The notes beneath the pieces were generated by a model that did not search any database, was not told the DNA's origin, and was given only the letters and a program-made list of their open reading frames with translations. The translations under genes and the position numbers were made by a program. Shown here piece after piece: positions 1 through 8,886 of a DNA stretch of 20,251 nucleotides (position 1 is its first letter; every line of letters starts with the position of its first letter). Source of the stretch: Chlorobium sp. (GTDB taxonomy: Bacteria > Bacteroidota > Chlorobiia > Chlorobiales > Chlorobiaceae); contig JANQHQ010000011.1 in assembly GCA_028282595.1 (NCBI GenBank), forward strand, positions 1 through 20,251, in the 5' to 3' direction.

Positions 1-120
1 ATTGTCATGAGCGGTTCAAGTGCAAGGCGAACGGAGCCCCGATAGCAATCGGGATAAACTTCGAAACCGGAGTCCCGACGAGTCGGGACAACGAAGCAAT
101 TGAAGCGCGGAATAAATACA
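1..120. repeat. Hairpin-rich intergenic repeat (REP-like)
   Basis: This noncoding stretch contains two clean inverted repeats. CCCGAT (38-43) pairs with ATCGGG (48-53) across the loop AGCA. GTCCCGAC (72-79) pairs with GTCGGGAC (82-89), and an outer CTTCG (59-63)/CGAAG (92-96) stem encloses the second hairpin. Dense GC hairpins between genes are typical of REP-like dispersed elements. I see no second full copy of this version in the window, although the CCCGAT...ATCGGG motif recurs inside the repeat copies near 17481 and 20058. It could also act as a terminator or processing site for a gene left of the window. Confidence 0.45.
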
Positions 121-173
121 CAGAGGTGCCCTGAAGTACCTGTTTTTCAATCACATAGAAACCGGAGCCGGCA

Positions 174-1094
174 ATGCTTTCCATGAATACCGCAACTGTG
201 AAACGTTATCTGTTGCCTGGAGCAATCATCGTAATAATTCTATCAGCGCTCTGGCTCATCCATGAAGACTCTCTGCCTGAAGGACTCATCCAGGTAAATG
301 GCCGGCTCGAAGGGGACCGGATCACCGTTTCGACCGAATATTCCGGACAAATTCGCACTCTCGATGCGAGCGAGGGCGATCGGGTCAGGGCCGGACAGGT
401 AATGGCCCGTTTGGATAATGATCGATTACAGAAGCAATTTTCCCAGGCAGAGGCCGGTGTGGCAAAGGCCGCTGCGGAGCTGAACAAGGCAAAGGCAAGG
501 AAAGAAAAGGCGATTCGTGACGCTGAGCGTGCTCGTGAACTTCGACCGAGCGGAGCGGTATCCGAGGACGATCTTGAAAAAGCCGAGCTGCTGTTGGATA
601 CTGCCGCCAGGGATGTCGCTATTGCACGCACATCCCTGAGCCAGGCGCAAAGCGCCGTGGAAGAAATTCGCTGCATACTCGATAAATATGTCATCAGAGC
701 CCCCGCTTCGGGCACTGTGACCGCCAAGCTTGTATCGCTCGGGGAAACCCTTGCGCCCGGAGCGCCTCTGTTCGACATGGTCGATCTCGACCAGTTGTAT
801 GTAAAAGCTTATTTACCGGAACCGGATATCGGTAAAGTAAGACGCGGTTTGAAAGCCCACGTCTTTACCGATGCTTTTCCCGATCAACCGTTCCCGGCCG
901 AGGTTTCCTACATAGCTTCTCGATCCCAATTTACGCCCAAGGAAGTGCAAACCCGGGATGAGCGTGTGAAGCAGGTATTTGCCGTCAAACTTTACCTGGA
1001 AAAAAATCCCGATCACAGTTTGTCGCCGGGCATGCCGACAGATGCGCTTATTCGCTGGAAAGAGGATATCTCGTGGAGGTCGCCGGTCAGATGA
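174..1094 (+). CDS. HlyD-family membrane fusion protein (YbhG-like)
   Basis: This is the periplasmic adaptor of an ABC exporter, linking the inner-membrane permeases to an outer-membrane channel. It has 306 residues. One hydrophobic anchor lies near residues 12-29, followed by a first barrel-sandwich half (GRLEGDRITVSTEYSGQI), a long Ala/Glu/Lys-rich coiled-coil hairpin at about residues 65-165, and a second half with the typical VIRAPASGTV segment near 170-180. The start is ATG 174, with GGAG at 164-167; ATG 183 is an alternative. The stop overlaps the next start as ATGA, which implies translational coupling. Gene order matches E. coli ybhG-F-S-R, so YbhG is the closest named relative; the substrate cannot be read from sequence. 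A regulator, if present, would lie outside the window. Confidence 0.9.
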   Translation: MLSMNTATVKRYLLPGAIIVIILSALWLIHEDSLPEGLIQVNGRLEGDRITVSTEYSGQIRTLDASEGDRVRAGQVMARLDNDRLQKQFSQAEAGVAKAAAELNKAKARKEKAIRDAERARELRPSGAVSEDDLEKAELLLDTAARDVAIARTSLSQAQSAVEEIRCILDKYVIRAPASGTVTAKLVSLGETLAPGAPLFDMVDLDQLYVKAYLPEPDIGKVRRGLKAHVFTDAFPDQPFPAEVSYIASRSQFTPKEVQTRDERVKQVFAVKLYLEKNPDHSLSPGMPTDALIRWKEDISWRSPVR

Positions 1095-3049
1095 GCAATA
1101 CGATCGTTCAAGTCGAGAATTTCGGGAAGAAATACAAACGGCTCAGCGTCATCGACAACGTCAGCCTATCGGTCGGAAAAGGAGAAATTCACGGGCTGAT
1201 CGGTCCGGACGGCAGCGGGAAGAGCAGTCTCTTGAAAGCGATTGCCGGCGTGCTCGACTTTGACCAGGGTGTTATCAGGGTATTCGGGATAAACGTGAAT
1301 TCAGAGAAGGCGGCGGAAAAGATCAAGGGGCGCATCGGTTTTATGCCCCAGGGGTTGGGACAGAACCTTTATGCGGAACTGTCTGTGGAAGAAAATATCG
1401 ACTTTTTCGCCCAATTGCGCAGGGTGCCTCAAAAGGTTCTTGAAACCAGAAAAGCCCGCCTGCTTGAAATGACCCGTCTGGAGCAGTTCAAAGGGCGGTC
1501 CATGAAACATCTTTCGGGAGGCATGAAACAGAAGCTCGGTCTTGTCTGCAGCCTGATACACCACCCTGAATTGGTTATTCTCGATGAGCCGACAACCGGT
1601 GTCGATCCCGTTTCACGCCGCGACTTCTGGGTTATCCTTTCTCAACTGCTCGAGGAATTCGGCATCACTGCTGTCGTTTCAACCGCATACATGGACGAGG
1701 CGTCTCGCTTTCATCGTGTTTCCCTGATGTACAACGGGAAGTTGTTTGCCCAGGGGAGGCCCGAAGAAATACGGGCACTGGCGTCCGGTTCCGTCGTTAT
1801 TGTCAGGGCGCTTCCCCAGGCCGAAGCGTTCACAACCCTGAAAGCACGATATCCCCAGGTACAACCGATAGGACATCATCTCCGCGTCTTTGTCAGAGAC
1901 AAGGAACCCGGGCCGGCTGAGGAAATCATAAGAAACAGCTTGTCCGATGTGCAACTCGAAGAGTGTTATTCGCTGGAACCGGAGCTGGAGGATGTCTTTG
2001 TCGCTCTGCTTGCAGGCCGGAACGGACACAACAGCACGGGTCCGGGTATTACAGTCCGCAAAACCAGGGAAATCAAGGCCGGAGAGGGGAGCGATCCTGC
2101 AATTTGGGCGAAGGACCTTGTGCAGGATTTTGGCGCCTTTCGGGCTGTCGACCGCCTCAGCTTCGAAGTGCCCCAGGGAGAGATATTCGGCTTGCTCGGG
2201 GCGAACGGTGCAGGCAAAACCACAGCCATAAAAATGCTTGCGGGAATTCTTCCGCCCAGCAGCGGCGACGGACGGGTTGCAGGCATCGATATGCGCAAAG
2301 CGGTGCAATCCATCAAGTCACGCGTGGGATACATGTCACAGGCCTTCTCTCTTTACGAAGATCTGACGGCCCTCGAGAATCTCAGGCTCTACGGAGGAAT
2401 CTACGGCTTATCCGGTGGATTGCTGAAAGAACGGATCGCGGAAACTCTGGCACTTACCGATTTACAGGAGCACGGCAGTGAATTGACACAGGGACTCCCT
2501 ATGGGGGTTCGGCAACGGCTGGCTCTTGCCTGCGCCCTGCTTCATCGTCCATCGATCCTTTTCCTCGATGAACCTACTTCCGGGGTCGATCCTCTGGGAC
2601 GCAGACGGTTTTGGGAGATTTTGTTTCACTTGTCCCGTGAGAAAGGAGTCACCATACTGGTGACCACTCACTACATGAACGAGGCCGAGCATTGCGATCA
2701 TCTGGTTCTCATGTATGCGGGTTGCAGTGTTGCCGATGCAACGCCGGCCGAGATGAAACGTGCGCTGCAAGAAGAGGCCGGTGATCTCCTGGAGCTGACC
2801 GTAGACCGGCCAATGCCGGTGCTTGAACTGCTGGCGAGCAACGGCTTTGGCGATGCGGCGATTTTCGGTAATTGCGTGCATCTGCTGACCCACAGCATCG
2901 ACGAAACCATATCCGGGGTCCGGTTACTCCTCGAATCCAATGGACTCCCTTTGCACAAGGCTCGAAAAATTCCCCTGAGCATGGAGGATGTTTTTGTGTA
3001 CAGGGTAACGGCACTGGAACAACACACATCAGAGGGGCAACTGGCATGA
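1091..3049 (+). CDS. Tandem double ABC ATPase (YbhF-like)
   Basis: This 652-residue protein carries two fused nucleotide-binding domains that power the exporter. Domain 1 has Walker A GPDGSGKS at 38-45, signature LSGGMKQKL from 141, and Walker B LVILDEP near 160-167. Domain 2 has Walker A GANGAGKTT at 370-378, a degenerate signature (LPMGVRQRLAL) and Walker B with D493-E494. The H-loop is TTHYMNEA in domain 2 but STAYMDEA in domain 1, so the switch histidine is missing there. As I recall, E. coli YbhF has Ser at that place, so asymmetry is a family trait. I chose ATG 1091 over GTG 1073 because GGAGGT (1075-1080) sits 10 bases upstream of it and it forms the ATGA overlap with the adaptor gene. 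The end overlaps the next gene in the same way. Confidence 0.93.
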   Translation: MSNTIVQVENFGKKYKRLSVIDNVSLSVGKGEIHGLIGPDGSGKSSLLKAIAGVLDFDQGVIRVFGINVNSEKAAEKIKGRIGFMPQGLGQNLYAELSVEENIDFFAQLRRVPQKVLETRKARLLEMTRLEQFKGRSMKHLSGGMKQKLGLVCSLIHHPELVILDEPTTGVDPVSRRDFWVILSQLLEEFGITAVVSTAYMDEASRFHRVSLMYNGKLFAQGRPEEIRALASGSVVIVRALPQAEAFTTLKARYPQVQPIGHHLRVFVRDKEPGPAEEIIRNSLSDVQLEECYSLEPELEDVFVALLAGRNGHNSTGPGITVRKTREIKAGEGSDPAIWAKDLVQDFGAFRAVDRLSFEVPQGEIFGLLGANGAGKTTAIKMLAGILPPSSGDGRVAGIDMRKAVQSIKSRVGYMSQAFSLYEDLTALENLRLYGGIYGLSGGLLKERIAETLALTDLQEHGSELTQGLPMGVRQRLALACALLHRPSILFLDEPTSGVDPLGRRRFWEILFHLSREKGVTILVTTHYMNEAEHCDHLVLMYAGCSVADATPAEMKRALQEEAGDLLELTVDRPMPVLELLASNGFGDAAIFGNCVHLLTHSIDETISGVRLLLESNGLPLHKARKIPLSMEDVFVYRVTALEQHTSEGQLA

Positions 3050-4200
3050 ATCATCAACGTATTCTTGCGGTCGCAAAGCGTGAATGGCGGGAAATTTACC
3101 GGGATCGCCTGTTTCTTTCCCTGGCGTTTGTCTTCCCGATCACGATGATGCTGGCCTTTGCCTACGGTTTGTCCCTGGATGTGGAGGATATCCCGATCGC
3201 CGTCCTCGACCAGGACAGAAGTGAGCTCAGCCGTGAGTACATCCACCGTTTTACCGATTCACGGTATTTTAATTTTCTGGGGTATCTCAACCACCCCGAC
3301 GAAATCGACGAACTGTTGACGACTCAGCGCATCCGTGCGGCAATTGTGATTCCGGATCATTTTCAAAGCAACCTTCAGGAAGGACGTCCTGCGCCGGTGC
3401 AGCATTTACTGGACGGGACGTTCACCACTCGCGCAAGAACCACAAAGGGATATATGATAGCGATCACCCGCGCTTTTGAAAAAGATGTAGTGATCGACTT
3501 TCTCTCACAACGCCTCGGGGTGTCTCCACAGCAGGTTACCGAACAACTCGCGCCGATCAAGGTTCAGGTTCGCTATCTCTATAACCAGGCGGTCGAGAGT
3601 TCTCAGTCACTTCCACCGAGGCTTATCGTGCTTGTACTCCTGGTCGCTTCTCCTTTTCTCACCGTTGTCGGCATCGTGCGTGAAAAGGAAAACGGCTCCA
3701 TATACAACATGTATGCATCCAATACCTCCCGGGAAGAGTATCTGATAGGAAAACTGATGCCTTATGCAAGTATTGCCGCCATCAATGCACTGTTACTCTG
3801 GGCCATCGCCGTATGGGTTTTTCAGGCGCCGTTCAAGGGTAGTGCCGTGCTCTTCATCTCGGCAACGTTGCTCTATGTTCTCTGTACGACGGTAATCGGT
3901 CTGGTCATATCGGTTTTTGTGAGAACACAGGTGGCCGGGGTACTGATTACAGCAATTCTGACCATTGTCGGCGGCATGCTTTACTCGGGAGTTCTTACGC
4001 CGGTCAGCATGTTATCGGAAGATAACCAGCTTGTTTGCCATCTTCTCCCGGCCATGTACTATACCGAAATCGTCGACGGGGTGTTCCTCAGAAATGTCGG
4101 ACTGACCGTTCTGTGGCCCAACCTGCTTGTCCTGGCGGCCTATACGGTTCTGTTGCTGATCGTGGGATATGCAAAATTCACAAAAAGGCCGAAAACATGA
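3046..4200 (+). CDS. ABC-2 type permease (YbhS-like)
   Basis: This is an inner-membrane subunit of the exporter, 384 residues. Its topology is that of the ABC-2 family: one helix near residues 22-45 (LAFVFPITMMLAFAYG), a large extracytoplasmic domain with the characteristic IAVLDQDRSELSREY segment, then five more helices from about residue 190. The motif REKENGSIYNMYAS, just after the second helix, is the conserved cytoplasmic coupling region (EKE.G). I chose ATG 3046 because it overlaps the ATPase stop as ATGA and has AGAGGGG at 3031-3037; the open frame continues upstream only through ATPase coding sequence. It pairs with the next gene, a paralogue, to form a heterodimeric channel. Confidence 0.92.
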   Translation: MNHQRILAVAKREWREIYRDRLFLSLAFVFPITMMLAFAYGLSLDVEDIPIAVLDQDRSELSREYIHRFTDSRYFNFLGYLNHPDEIDELLTTQRIRAAIVIPDHFQSNLQEGRPAPVQHLLDGTFTTRARTTKGYMIAITRAFEKDVVIDFLSQRLGVSPQQVTEQLAPIKVQVRYLYNQAVESSQSLPPRLIVLVLLVASPFLTVVGIVREKENGSIYNMYASNTSREEYLIGKLMPYASIAAINALLLWAIAVWVFQAPFKGSAVLFISATLLYVLCTTVIGLVISVFVRTQVAGVLITAILTIVGGMLYSGVLTPVSMLSEDNQLVCHLLPAMYYTEIVDGVFLRNVGLTVLWPNLLVLAAYTVLLLIVGYAKFTKRPKT

Positions 4201-5336
4201 CGTTTCATCTCTGGTTACATCGGCTGCGGGTAATGACCCGCAAGGAGTTGCTGCATCTCGGCAGGGATACCGCACTGCTGTTGTTCATCATCTATGGATT
4301 TACCATCGATGTGTACATGGCCGGAGCGGGGTTTCCCTTCGAACTTCGCAATGCCCCTTTTGTCTTGCTGGACAATGACCGTTCCGAATTTTCCCGGGAG
4401 CTTGCCGGAAATTTTCAGCCACCCCTTTTTCAGCTCGTCGCTGACGTTACCGTGCCGGAAATGTCGCAAAACCTTCTCGATCGAGGAAAAGCGCTGGCTG
4501 AACTGGAGATTCCGCCGGATTTTTACGAATCCCTTCGTACCGGCAGACAAACAGAAGTCCGGATGAATATCAGTGCCACCGACAACGTGCCGGCGTTACT
4601 CTTTACCAGCTATGCGGAGCAGATCATCTCCAATTACGGTTTCGAAACAGTCGGCATGCATCATAGCGGGCTTTCAGAGTCGGGCATAACCACCCTGCCC
4701 GTGGTTGACGACCAGCTGCGAATATGGTTCAACGCAAACCTCGAGGATTCCTGGTTCATGGCCCTCGTCGAGCTGTTCACCATTATATCCATCCTATCGA
4801 TCATGCTCCCGGCCGCGGCATTTGTTCGTGAAAAGGAGAAAGGCACCATCGAGCAGCTTCGGGTTTCTCCACTCTCACCGGTTCTCATCATTGTGCCCAA
4901 GATACTGTCCATGACGATGGTTATTATCGGCGGGACGTTCGTCAGCATCTTTTTTGTCATCCAGCCGCTTTTCGATATGCCGCTGTCCGGAAACATGCCG
5001 CTTTTCTTCCTGGTCACTGCATTTTATGTGTTCTCAACGGCGGGAATCGGTATTGCCGCCGCGTCCATTGTGCGGACGCAAGGCCAAGTCGCCATGCTGG
5101 TGATACTGCTCATCATGCCTATGCTTCTCTTGTCCGGCTCCTGGACGCCACCGGAAGCCATGCCGGATATAATACGCATATGCATCATTGCATTACCGCT
5201 TTATCATTATTTCGAAGCAGGTCTGGGAATCATATTCAGAGATGCCGGTTTGGGACAAATATGGCCCTCTGTCCTGGGCTTGTCCATCATTGGCGCTCTG
5301 GCATTTCAATTCGGCTTGTGGCGTGTTCAACGGTAA
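4197..5336 (+). CDS. ABC-2 type permease (YbhR-like)
   Basis: This is the second permease subunit, 379 residues and clearly paralogous to its upstream neighbour. It has an N-terminal helix, an extracytoplasmic domain containing FVLLDNDRSEFSREL, and a C-terminal membrane domain opened by VREKEKGTIEQLRVSP. The segment LLLSGSWTPPEAMP before the last helices is typical of ABC-2 permeases. The start is ATG 4197, again as an ATGA overlap with the stop of the previous gene, so translation of the four inner-membrane components is coupled. The stop at 5334-5336 is followed at once by the ribosome binding site of the outer-membrane factor gene. Confidence 0.92.
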   Translation: MTFHLWLHRLRVMTRKELLHLGRDTALLLFIIYGFTIDVYMAGAGFPFELRNAPFVLLDNDRSEFSRELAGNFQPPLFQLVADVTVPEMSQNLLDRGKALAELEIPPDFYESLRTGRQTEVRMNISATDNVPALLFTSYAEQIISNYGFETVGMHHSGLSESGITTLPVVDDQLRIWFNANLEDSWFMALVELFTIISILSIMLPAAAFVREKEKGTIEQLRVSPLSPVLIIVPKILSMTMVIIGGTFVSIFFVIQPLFDMPLSGNMPLFFLVTAFYVFSTAGIGIAAASIVRTQGQVAMLVILLIMPMLLLSGSWTPPEAMPDIIRICIIALPLYHYFEAGLGIIFRDAGLGQIWPSVLGLSIIGALAFQFGLWRVQR

Positions 5337-5352
5337 CAGGAGGAAAATTTCA

Positions 5353-6822
5353 ATGGAAAGTGCGAAGATGAAACGGAGTCCCCGCCATGTGCTTGTCGTG
5401 AGTATATTCCTGGGACTTTCAGGCTGCATGGTCGGCCCGGAATATACAAAGCCGACAGTCGAGGCGCCCGACGGCTGGACCACACTCCGACACCCGGTGG
5501 TCGATGGTAACGAAAAGGGAGCGGACGGAACCCTGACAGCAAAGAGGGTCGATGTAACCTCCTGGTGGGAATGTTTCAACGATCCCATGCTGTGCGAGCT
5601 GGTTGAAAAGGCTGTACGTTCGAACCATGATCTGAAACTGGCTGAAGCCAGATTACGGGAAGCCAGGGCGGCTCACGGGATTTCCAAAGCCGCTCTTTAT
5701 CCCCAGGTAGAAGGTGGAGCCGGCTTTAATCGCCAGCAAATCAGCGAAAACAGCCCTGACGGTTACTTGTCGGATCTGAACTACAGCGATTACAAGGCGG
5801 GCTTTGACGCATCGTGGGAAATCGATATATGGGGGCGCGTTCGCCGCGAGAAGCAAGCGACAAAGGCTGAAGATGAAGCGGCCCTTGAAAATCTTCGCAG
5901 TGCTCTTGTTGCTGTCGTGGGCGAAGTGTCCCGTAACTATATCGAACTGCGGGGTTTTCAGCGAAGACTGGAGATAGCCGAAAAGAACATGGCTGCCGGA
6001 CGCAAAAGGTTGATGCTGGTTGAAAAGAGGTTCCAGGCAGGTTTTGCGTCGGAAGTCGATGTGCACAGGGCGTCCGCCCATCTGGCGGCAATAACCGCTG
6101 AAGTACCTGTCATCGAGGGCGGGATTCGTCAAAGAATGTACAGTATCTCCACGTTGCTGGGAGAATTGCCCGGGACTTACGTTGAGCGGCTTTCCACGGA
6201 AGAACCTGTTCCACCCGTCCCCGCAACCGTTGAAATAGGGTTACCGATCGCGTTGCTCGAGCGTCGCCCGGACATTCGGGAAGCTGAACGGCGTTTGGCC
6301 GCGGCTACAGCGCGTGTGGGGTCTGCCAAGGCTGAAATGCTGCCTAAACTGAGCCTCAGCGCCCTGTTCTCTTTCGAGACGGTCACATTCGACCGAATCA
6401 CGGATTCAGACAGCCACGCCTGGAGCTTCGGGCCCAGCTTTATCCTGCCAGTTTTCAACGCAGGCCGCATTCGGTCGAACATCAATGTGAAAACCGCGCA
6501 ACAGGAGCAGGCGTTGATCGAGTATGAGAAAACCGTGCTTGCAGCGTATCAGGAAGTCGAAGACAGCCTTGTACGTTACGGCACCCGGCAGCATCGCCAT
6601 GAAAAACTTAACCGCCGGGCGGACAATCTGCACAGCGCCCTTGATCTGACACAAAAGCTTTACGACAAGGGGAGCTCCAGTCTCCTGGAGGTTCTCGATG
6701 CGCAGCAGGAGTTTTTCGCCGCGCAGGACGAATTGATAGAAAGCGAAGCTGTTTTGTCGGTCCAGCTGGTTTCCCTGTACAAAGCTCTTGGCGGCGGGTG
6801 GGGGAAAGGTACCGATTTATAA
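5353..6822 (+). CDS. Outer-membrane factor lipoprotein, NodT/OprM family
   Basis: This is the TolC-like outer-membrane channel that completes the exporter, 489 residues. A signal peptide ends in a lipobox LSGC with the lipidated cysteine at residue 25, followed by MVGPEYTKP, the usual opening of NodT-family lipoproteins. Two outer-membrane-efflux repeats follow, with the family marker LLERRPDIREAERRL in the middle and an alpha-helical barrel segment ending near EVLDAQQEFF. The start is ATG 5353, nine bases after AGGAGG (5338-5343). The gene is 16 bases downstream of the second permease, so it belongs to the operon. Having its own outer-membrane factor means the system need not share a housekeeping TolC. 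I see no terminator in the 34 bases before the convergent gene. Confidence 0.93.
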   Translation: MESAKMKRSPRHVLVVSIFLGLSGCMVGPEYTKPTVEAPDGWTTLRHPVVDGNEKGADGTLTAKRVDVTSWWECFNDPMLCELVEKAVRSNHDLKLAEARLREARAAHGISKAALYPQVEGGAGFNRQQISENSPDGYLSDLNYSDYKAGFDASWEIDIWGRVRREKQATKAEDEAALENLRSALVAVVGEVSRNYIELRGFQRRLEIAEKNMAAGRKRLMLVEKRFQAGFASEVDVHRASAHLAAITAEVPVIEGGIRQRMYSISTLLGELPGTYVERLSTEEPVPPVPATVEIGLPIALLERRPDIREAERRLAAATARVGSAKAEMLPKLSLSALFSFETVTFDRITDSDSHAWSFGPSFILPVFNAGRIRSNINVKTAQQEQALIEYEKTVLAAYQEVEDSLVRYGTRQHRHEKLNRRADNLHSALDLTQKLYDKGSSSLLEVLDAQQEFFAAQDELIESEAVLSVQLVSLYKALGGGWGKGTDL

Positions 6823-6856
6823 CGGGCAATGGCTTTATGTGAGACCAAGGCACTCT

Positions 6857-7735
6857 TTACTCCTTGACGACCTGCTCCTGACCCGCCTCCGGTACGGTTT
6901 TTTCTCCGAACAGTACGGACAGGGTCAATGCCAGGAGAACGACCGCCATGAGCACTATTTCCAGCAGGTAGTTCGACGGTTCGATCCATATCTCGGTAAA
7001 CACGTTCCACCGGCCGAGTATCTCGACAAAGTTCCAGAAAATGATCACCGTGGGTATGGCGTAGCGGATTGCATAGGCCAGCCGGGTGATTTTCATGAGC
7101 TTCGCGAACAGGATAAGCGACCACAAAGCCGAAGCGAACGCGATGAAATAGGTCAAGGGGTGCCTGTCCCCGGCGAAATTCTGATCGTAGGCCAGGAGCA
7201 GCACCATGTAGAAGGCCCACAGGAGCAGGATGAACTCCATGAAGGTCACCATCGCCGTGTTTCGGGACGAACGCGCCAGTTCGAACGCCCTGTCGATTTT
7301 CAGCGTCCGCTGCAACCAGAGAAAGAAACGGCATCCGGTGCGCACCCCGAAGAGATAGTAGAGCATGACGACCGCAAAAAAACCCAGGGAGGAGGGCATG
7401 ATCAGATATTCCGCCTTGGTGACGATTTCGCCGTTTTCCATCAGCGATTGCACCCCGGTTCGATTGGCGTAGTACGAAAAAGCGAATTCTATCCAGCCCG
7501 CCCAGACAAAAAGAGCGCTGAACATGCCCAGAAGGGTTGCCGGCAATTCTCGGGAGATGGACATGCCCGCCAGAAGCAGCCCGGTTCCGATACAGCCCAG
7601 CAACACCGCGGCGAAGTAGACATTTTCGAGGCCCAGCCCCTTTTCCATGAGAATCATCGCCGCGTGCCCCAGAGGCATCGTCAACAGAACGATGATGAAA
7701 GCCGAGATGCCGACAAACGGTTTTTTCATTTTCAT
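6857..7735 (-). CDS. Unrecognised polytopic membrane protein
   Basis: I do not recognise this 292-residue protein. About eight hydrophobic helices can be drawn: residues 7-28, 39-60, 64-90, 112-130, 163-186, 194-218, 222-245 and 252-275, with a short charged C-terminal tail. A Cys/Arg/Lys-rich cytoplasmic loop (VRTGCRFFLWLQRTLKIDR) lies between helices 4 and 5. Aromatic and acidic residues within helices (WAGWIEFAF, WNFVEILGRW) suggest something other than a plain structural protein, but no transporter or enzyme signature is visible. The start is CAT 7733-7735; a second Met follows two codons in, and no convincing Shine-Dalgarno precedes either. It converges on the exporter operon and stands alone. 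Confidence 0.75.
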   Translation of the reverse strand: MKMKKPFVGISAFIIVLLTMPLGHAAMILMEKGLGLENVYFAAVLLGCIGTGLLLAGMSISRELPATLLGMFSALFVWAGWIEFAFSYYANRTGVQSLMENGEIVTKAEYLIMPSSLGFFAVVMLYYLFGVRTGCRFFLWLQRTLKIDRAFELARSSRNTAMVTFMEFILLLWAFYMVLLLAYDQNFAGDRHPLTYFIAFASALWSLILFAKLMKITRLAYAIRYAIPTVIIFWNFVEILGRWNVFTEIWIEPSNYLLEIVLMAVVLLALTLSVLFGEKTVPEAGQEQVVKE

Positions 7736-8175
7736 ACGGTGGTTTTAAATCCGGAATCGGGAAACAAAGATTGAGAGTTGAAGCGGGTGGGGAGCCTTAA
7801 TTGAAGCGACGGAGGCGGAAGAACGGACAAATCGGGTTTGAAAGTCATATGTGCCATTCATTCTACAGCAGGGGAAATAAACTCTTTCTTAAATATAAGG
7901 AATAAGGTGGTTTTCAGATGTTCTTCGCCGTCGGTATCGGAATCGGTCTTTTCCCCAACTGGTCACTAAGCCCGACGAAGTCCGGGCGTTGTCACCAAGC
8001 ACCCGCGGCGAAGCCGGCGCGACGTCACTTGTCAACTATTTTTGAGCAACTCTTCCGGAATCGTCGTAACTTGGGTTCATGGTCTGAAACTCCCTCTGAA
8101 TACGACTCTTACTGTAACGTTCAGTCACCTTTAAAACCGCCTGCTGGTTGCACTTAACCGGAGGGCAAAAAAACA
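7736..8175. other. Long noncoding interval between divergent genes
   Basis: These 440 bases separate two genes that point away from each other. The part at 7922-8028 is a copy of a dispersed hairpin repeat, described separately. The remainder has no supportable gene. An AT-rich patch at about 7885-7905 could hold the promoter of the minus-strand membrane protein, but no clear -35/-10 pair stands out. The right end carries GGAGGG (8160-8165), the ribosome binding site of the kinase gene. Confidence 0.6.
7922..8028 (-). repeat. Dispersed tandem-hairpin repeat, copy A
   Basis: Read on the minus strand this stretch gives a series of hairpins joined by TTGGTGACAAC or TTAGTGACCAG, then GTTGGGGAAAAG and CGATACCGACGGCGAA. 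The same order occurs in plus orientation at 17443-17590 and 20022-20138. The hairpin stems differ between copies (here GCCCG...CGGGC around GACTTCGT) while the linker GTGAC and the GTTGGGGAAA tail are kept. This is the signature of a dispersed structured repeat rather than a gene; the small open frame running through it is not credible as protein. Confidence 0.75.
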
Positions 8176-8886
8176 TTGTTCACTATGCTCAATGACGTTC
8201 TTCTGATCAGGCAGGAACATCTGTCCGCGGCTGCGATCATCTGCGAAAGAATCATTTCCGACATGAAGATTCTCCACAGAACCCGCCCTGGTCACAAGTT
8301 CATCGTGGCCATTTCGGGTGAATCGGGAAGCGGCAAATCCGAACTTGCCTACACCCTTGCACAGGCCTTGAAAAAGGCCGAGGTTCAGCCCAAGATACTC
8401 CACACCGACAACTACTACCACGTTCCTCCGGCCGAGCGTCTTGCCAAGAGAATTGCCGACAGTTTCGAGCATGTCGGAGCTGCCGAATATGACTGGGACC
8501 TTCTCAAAAGCAATATTAACGACTTCCGTACCGGCCGCATGTCACTCATGCCATGCATTGACCTTGCCAATGGCCAGTTAGACCGTGTCATCAGTGATTT
8601 CTCCGGGGTCGACGTGCTTGTGGTCGACGGTCTCTATGCGCTTGGTATCAGGGATGCCGATCTCTGCGTCTATATCGACCTCAGTTGGCGCGAAACCCGC
8701 AAAAGCCAGAAACTGAGAGGCAAGGAGGCTGATGACGAGTATCGCCTGAAAGTTCTCGAAAAAGAGAGCGACGATGTGAAAGCCTTTCGCTACCGGGCCG
8801 ATCTGATTCTTGACCGCCAGTACAAAGTGCACAAAGTCGCCGCTCCGGATGACGCCCCCTCCGAGATGGGTTATTTCAGAGACTGA
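8176..8886 (+). CDS. Uridine kinase/phosphoribulokinase-like P-loop kinase
   Basis: This 236-residue protein has a P-loop GESGSGKS at residues 48-55, then HTDNYYHVPP near 76, where uridine kinases carry the acceptor-site DxFY motif. VLVVDGLYAL follows, equivalent to the EGI.AL strand of that family, and then an Arg-rich lid region (SWRETRKSQKLRGKE). It most likely phosphorylates a small hydroxyl-bearing molecule; uridine is the family default but not proven. A segment of about 40 residues precedes the P-loop. The start is probably TTG 8176, because GGAGGG (8160-8165) lies 10 bases upstream; the next ATG (8185) would be 19 bases away. An 82-residue unknown gene follows after 61 bases and may be cotranscribed. 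Confidence 0.8.
   Translation: MFTMLNDVLLIRQEHLSAAAIICERIISDMKILHRTRPGHKFIVAISGESGSGKSELAYTLAQALKKAEVQPKILHTDNYYHVPPAERLAKRIADSFEHVGAAEYDWDLLKSNINDFRTGRMSLMPCIDLANGQLDRVISDFSGVDVLVVDGLYALGIRDADLCVYIDLSWRETRKSQKLRGKEADDEYRLKVLEKESDDVKAFRYRADLILDRQYKVHKVAAPDDAPSEMGYFRD

Noticed and set aside
2872..3045. Longer N-terminus for the first permease
   Set aside because: The extension is the ATPase coding region in another frame; the ATGA overlap and ribosome binding site place the start at 3046.
7918..8157. Open frame of 79 codons on the plus strand
   Set aside because: More than half of it lies over dispersed repeat copy A read in reverse, with no ribosome binding site and a protein-unlike composition.
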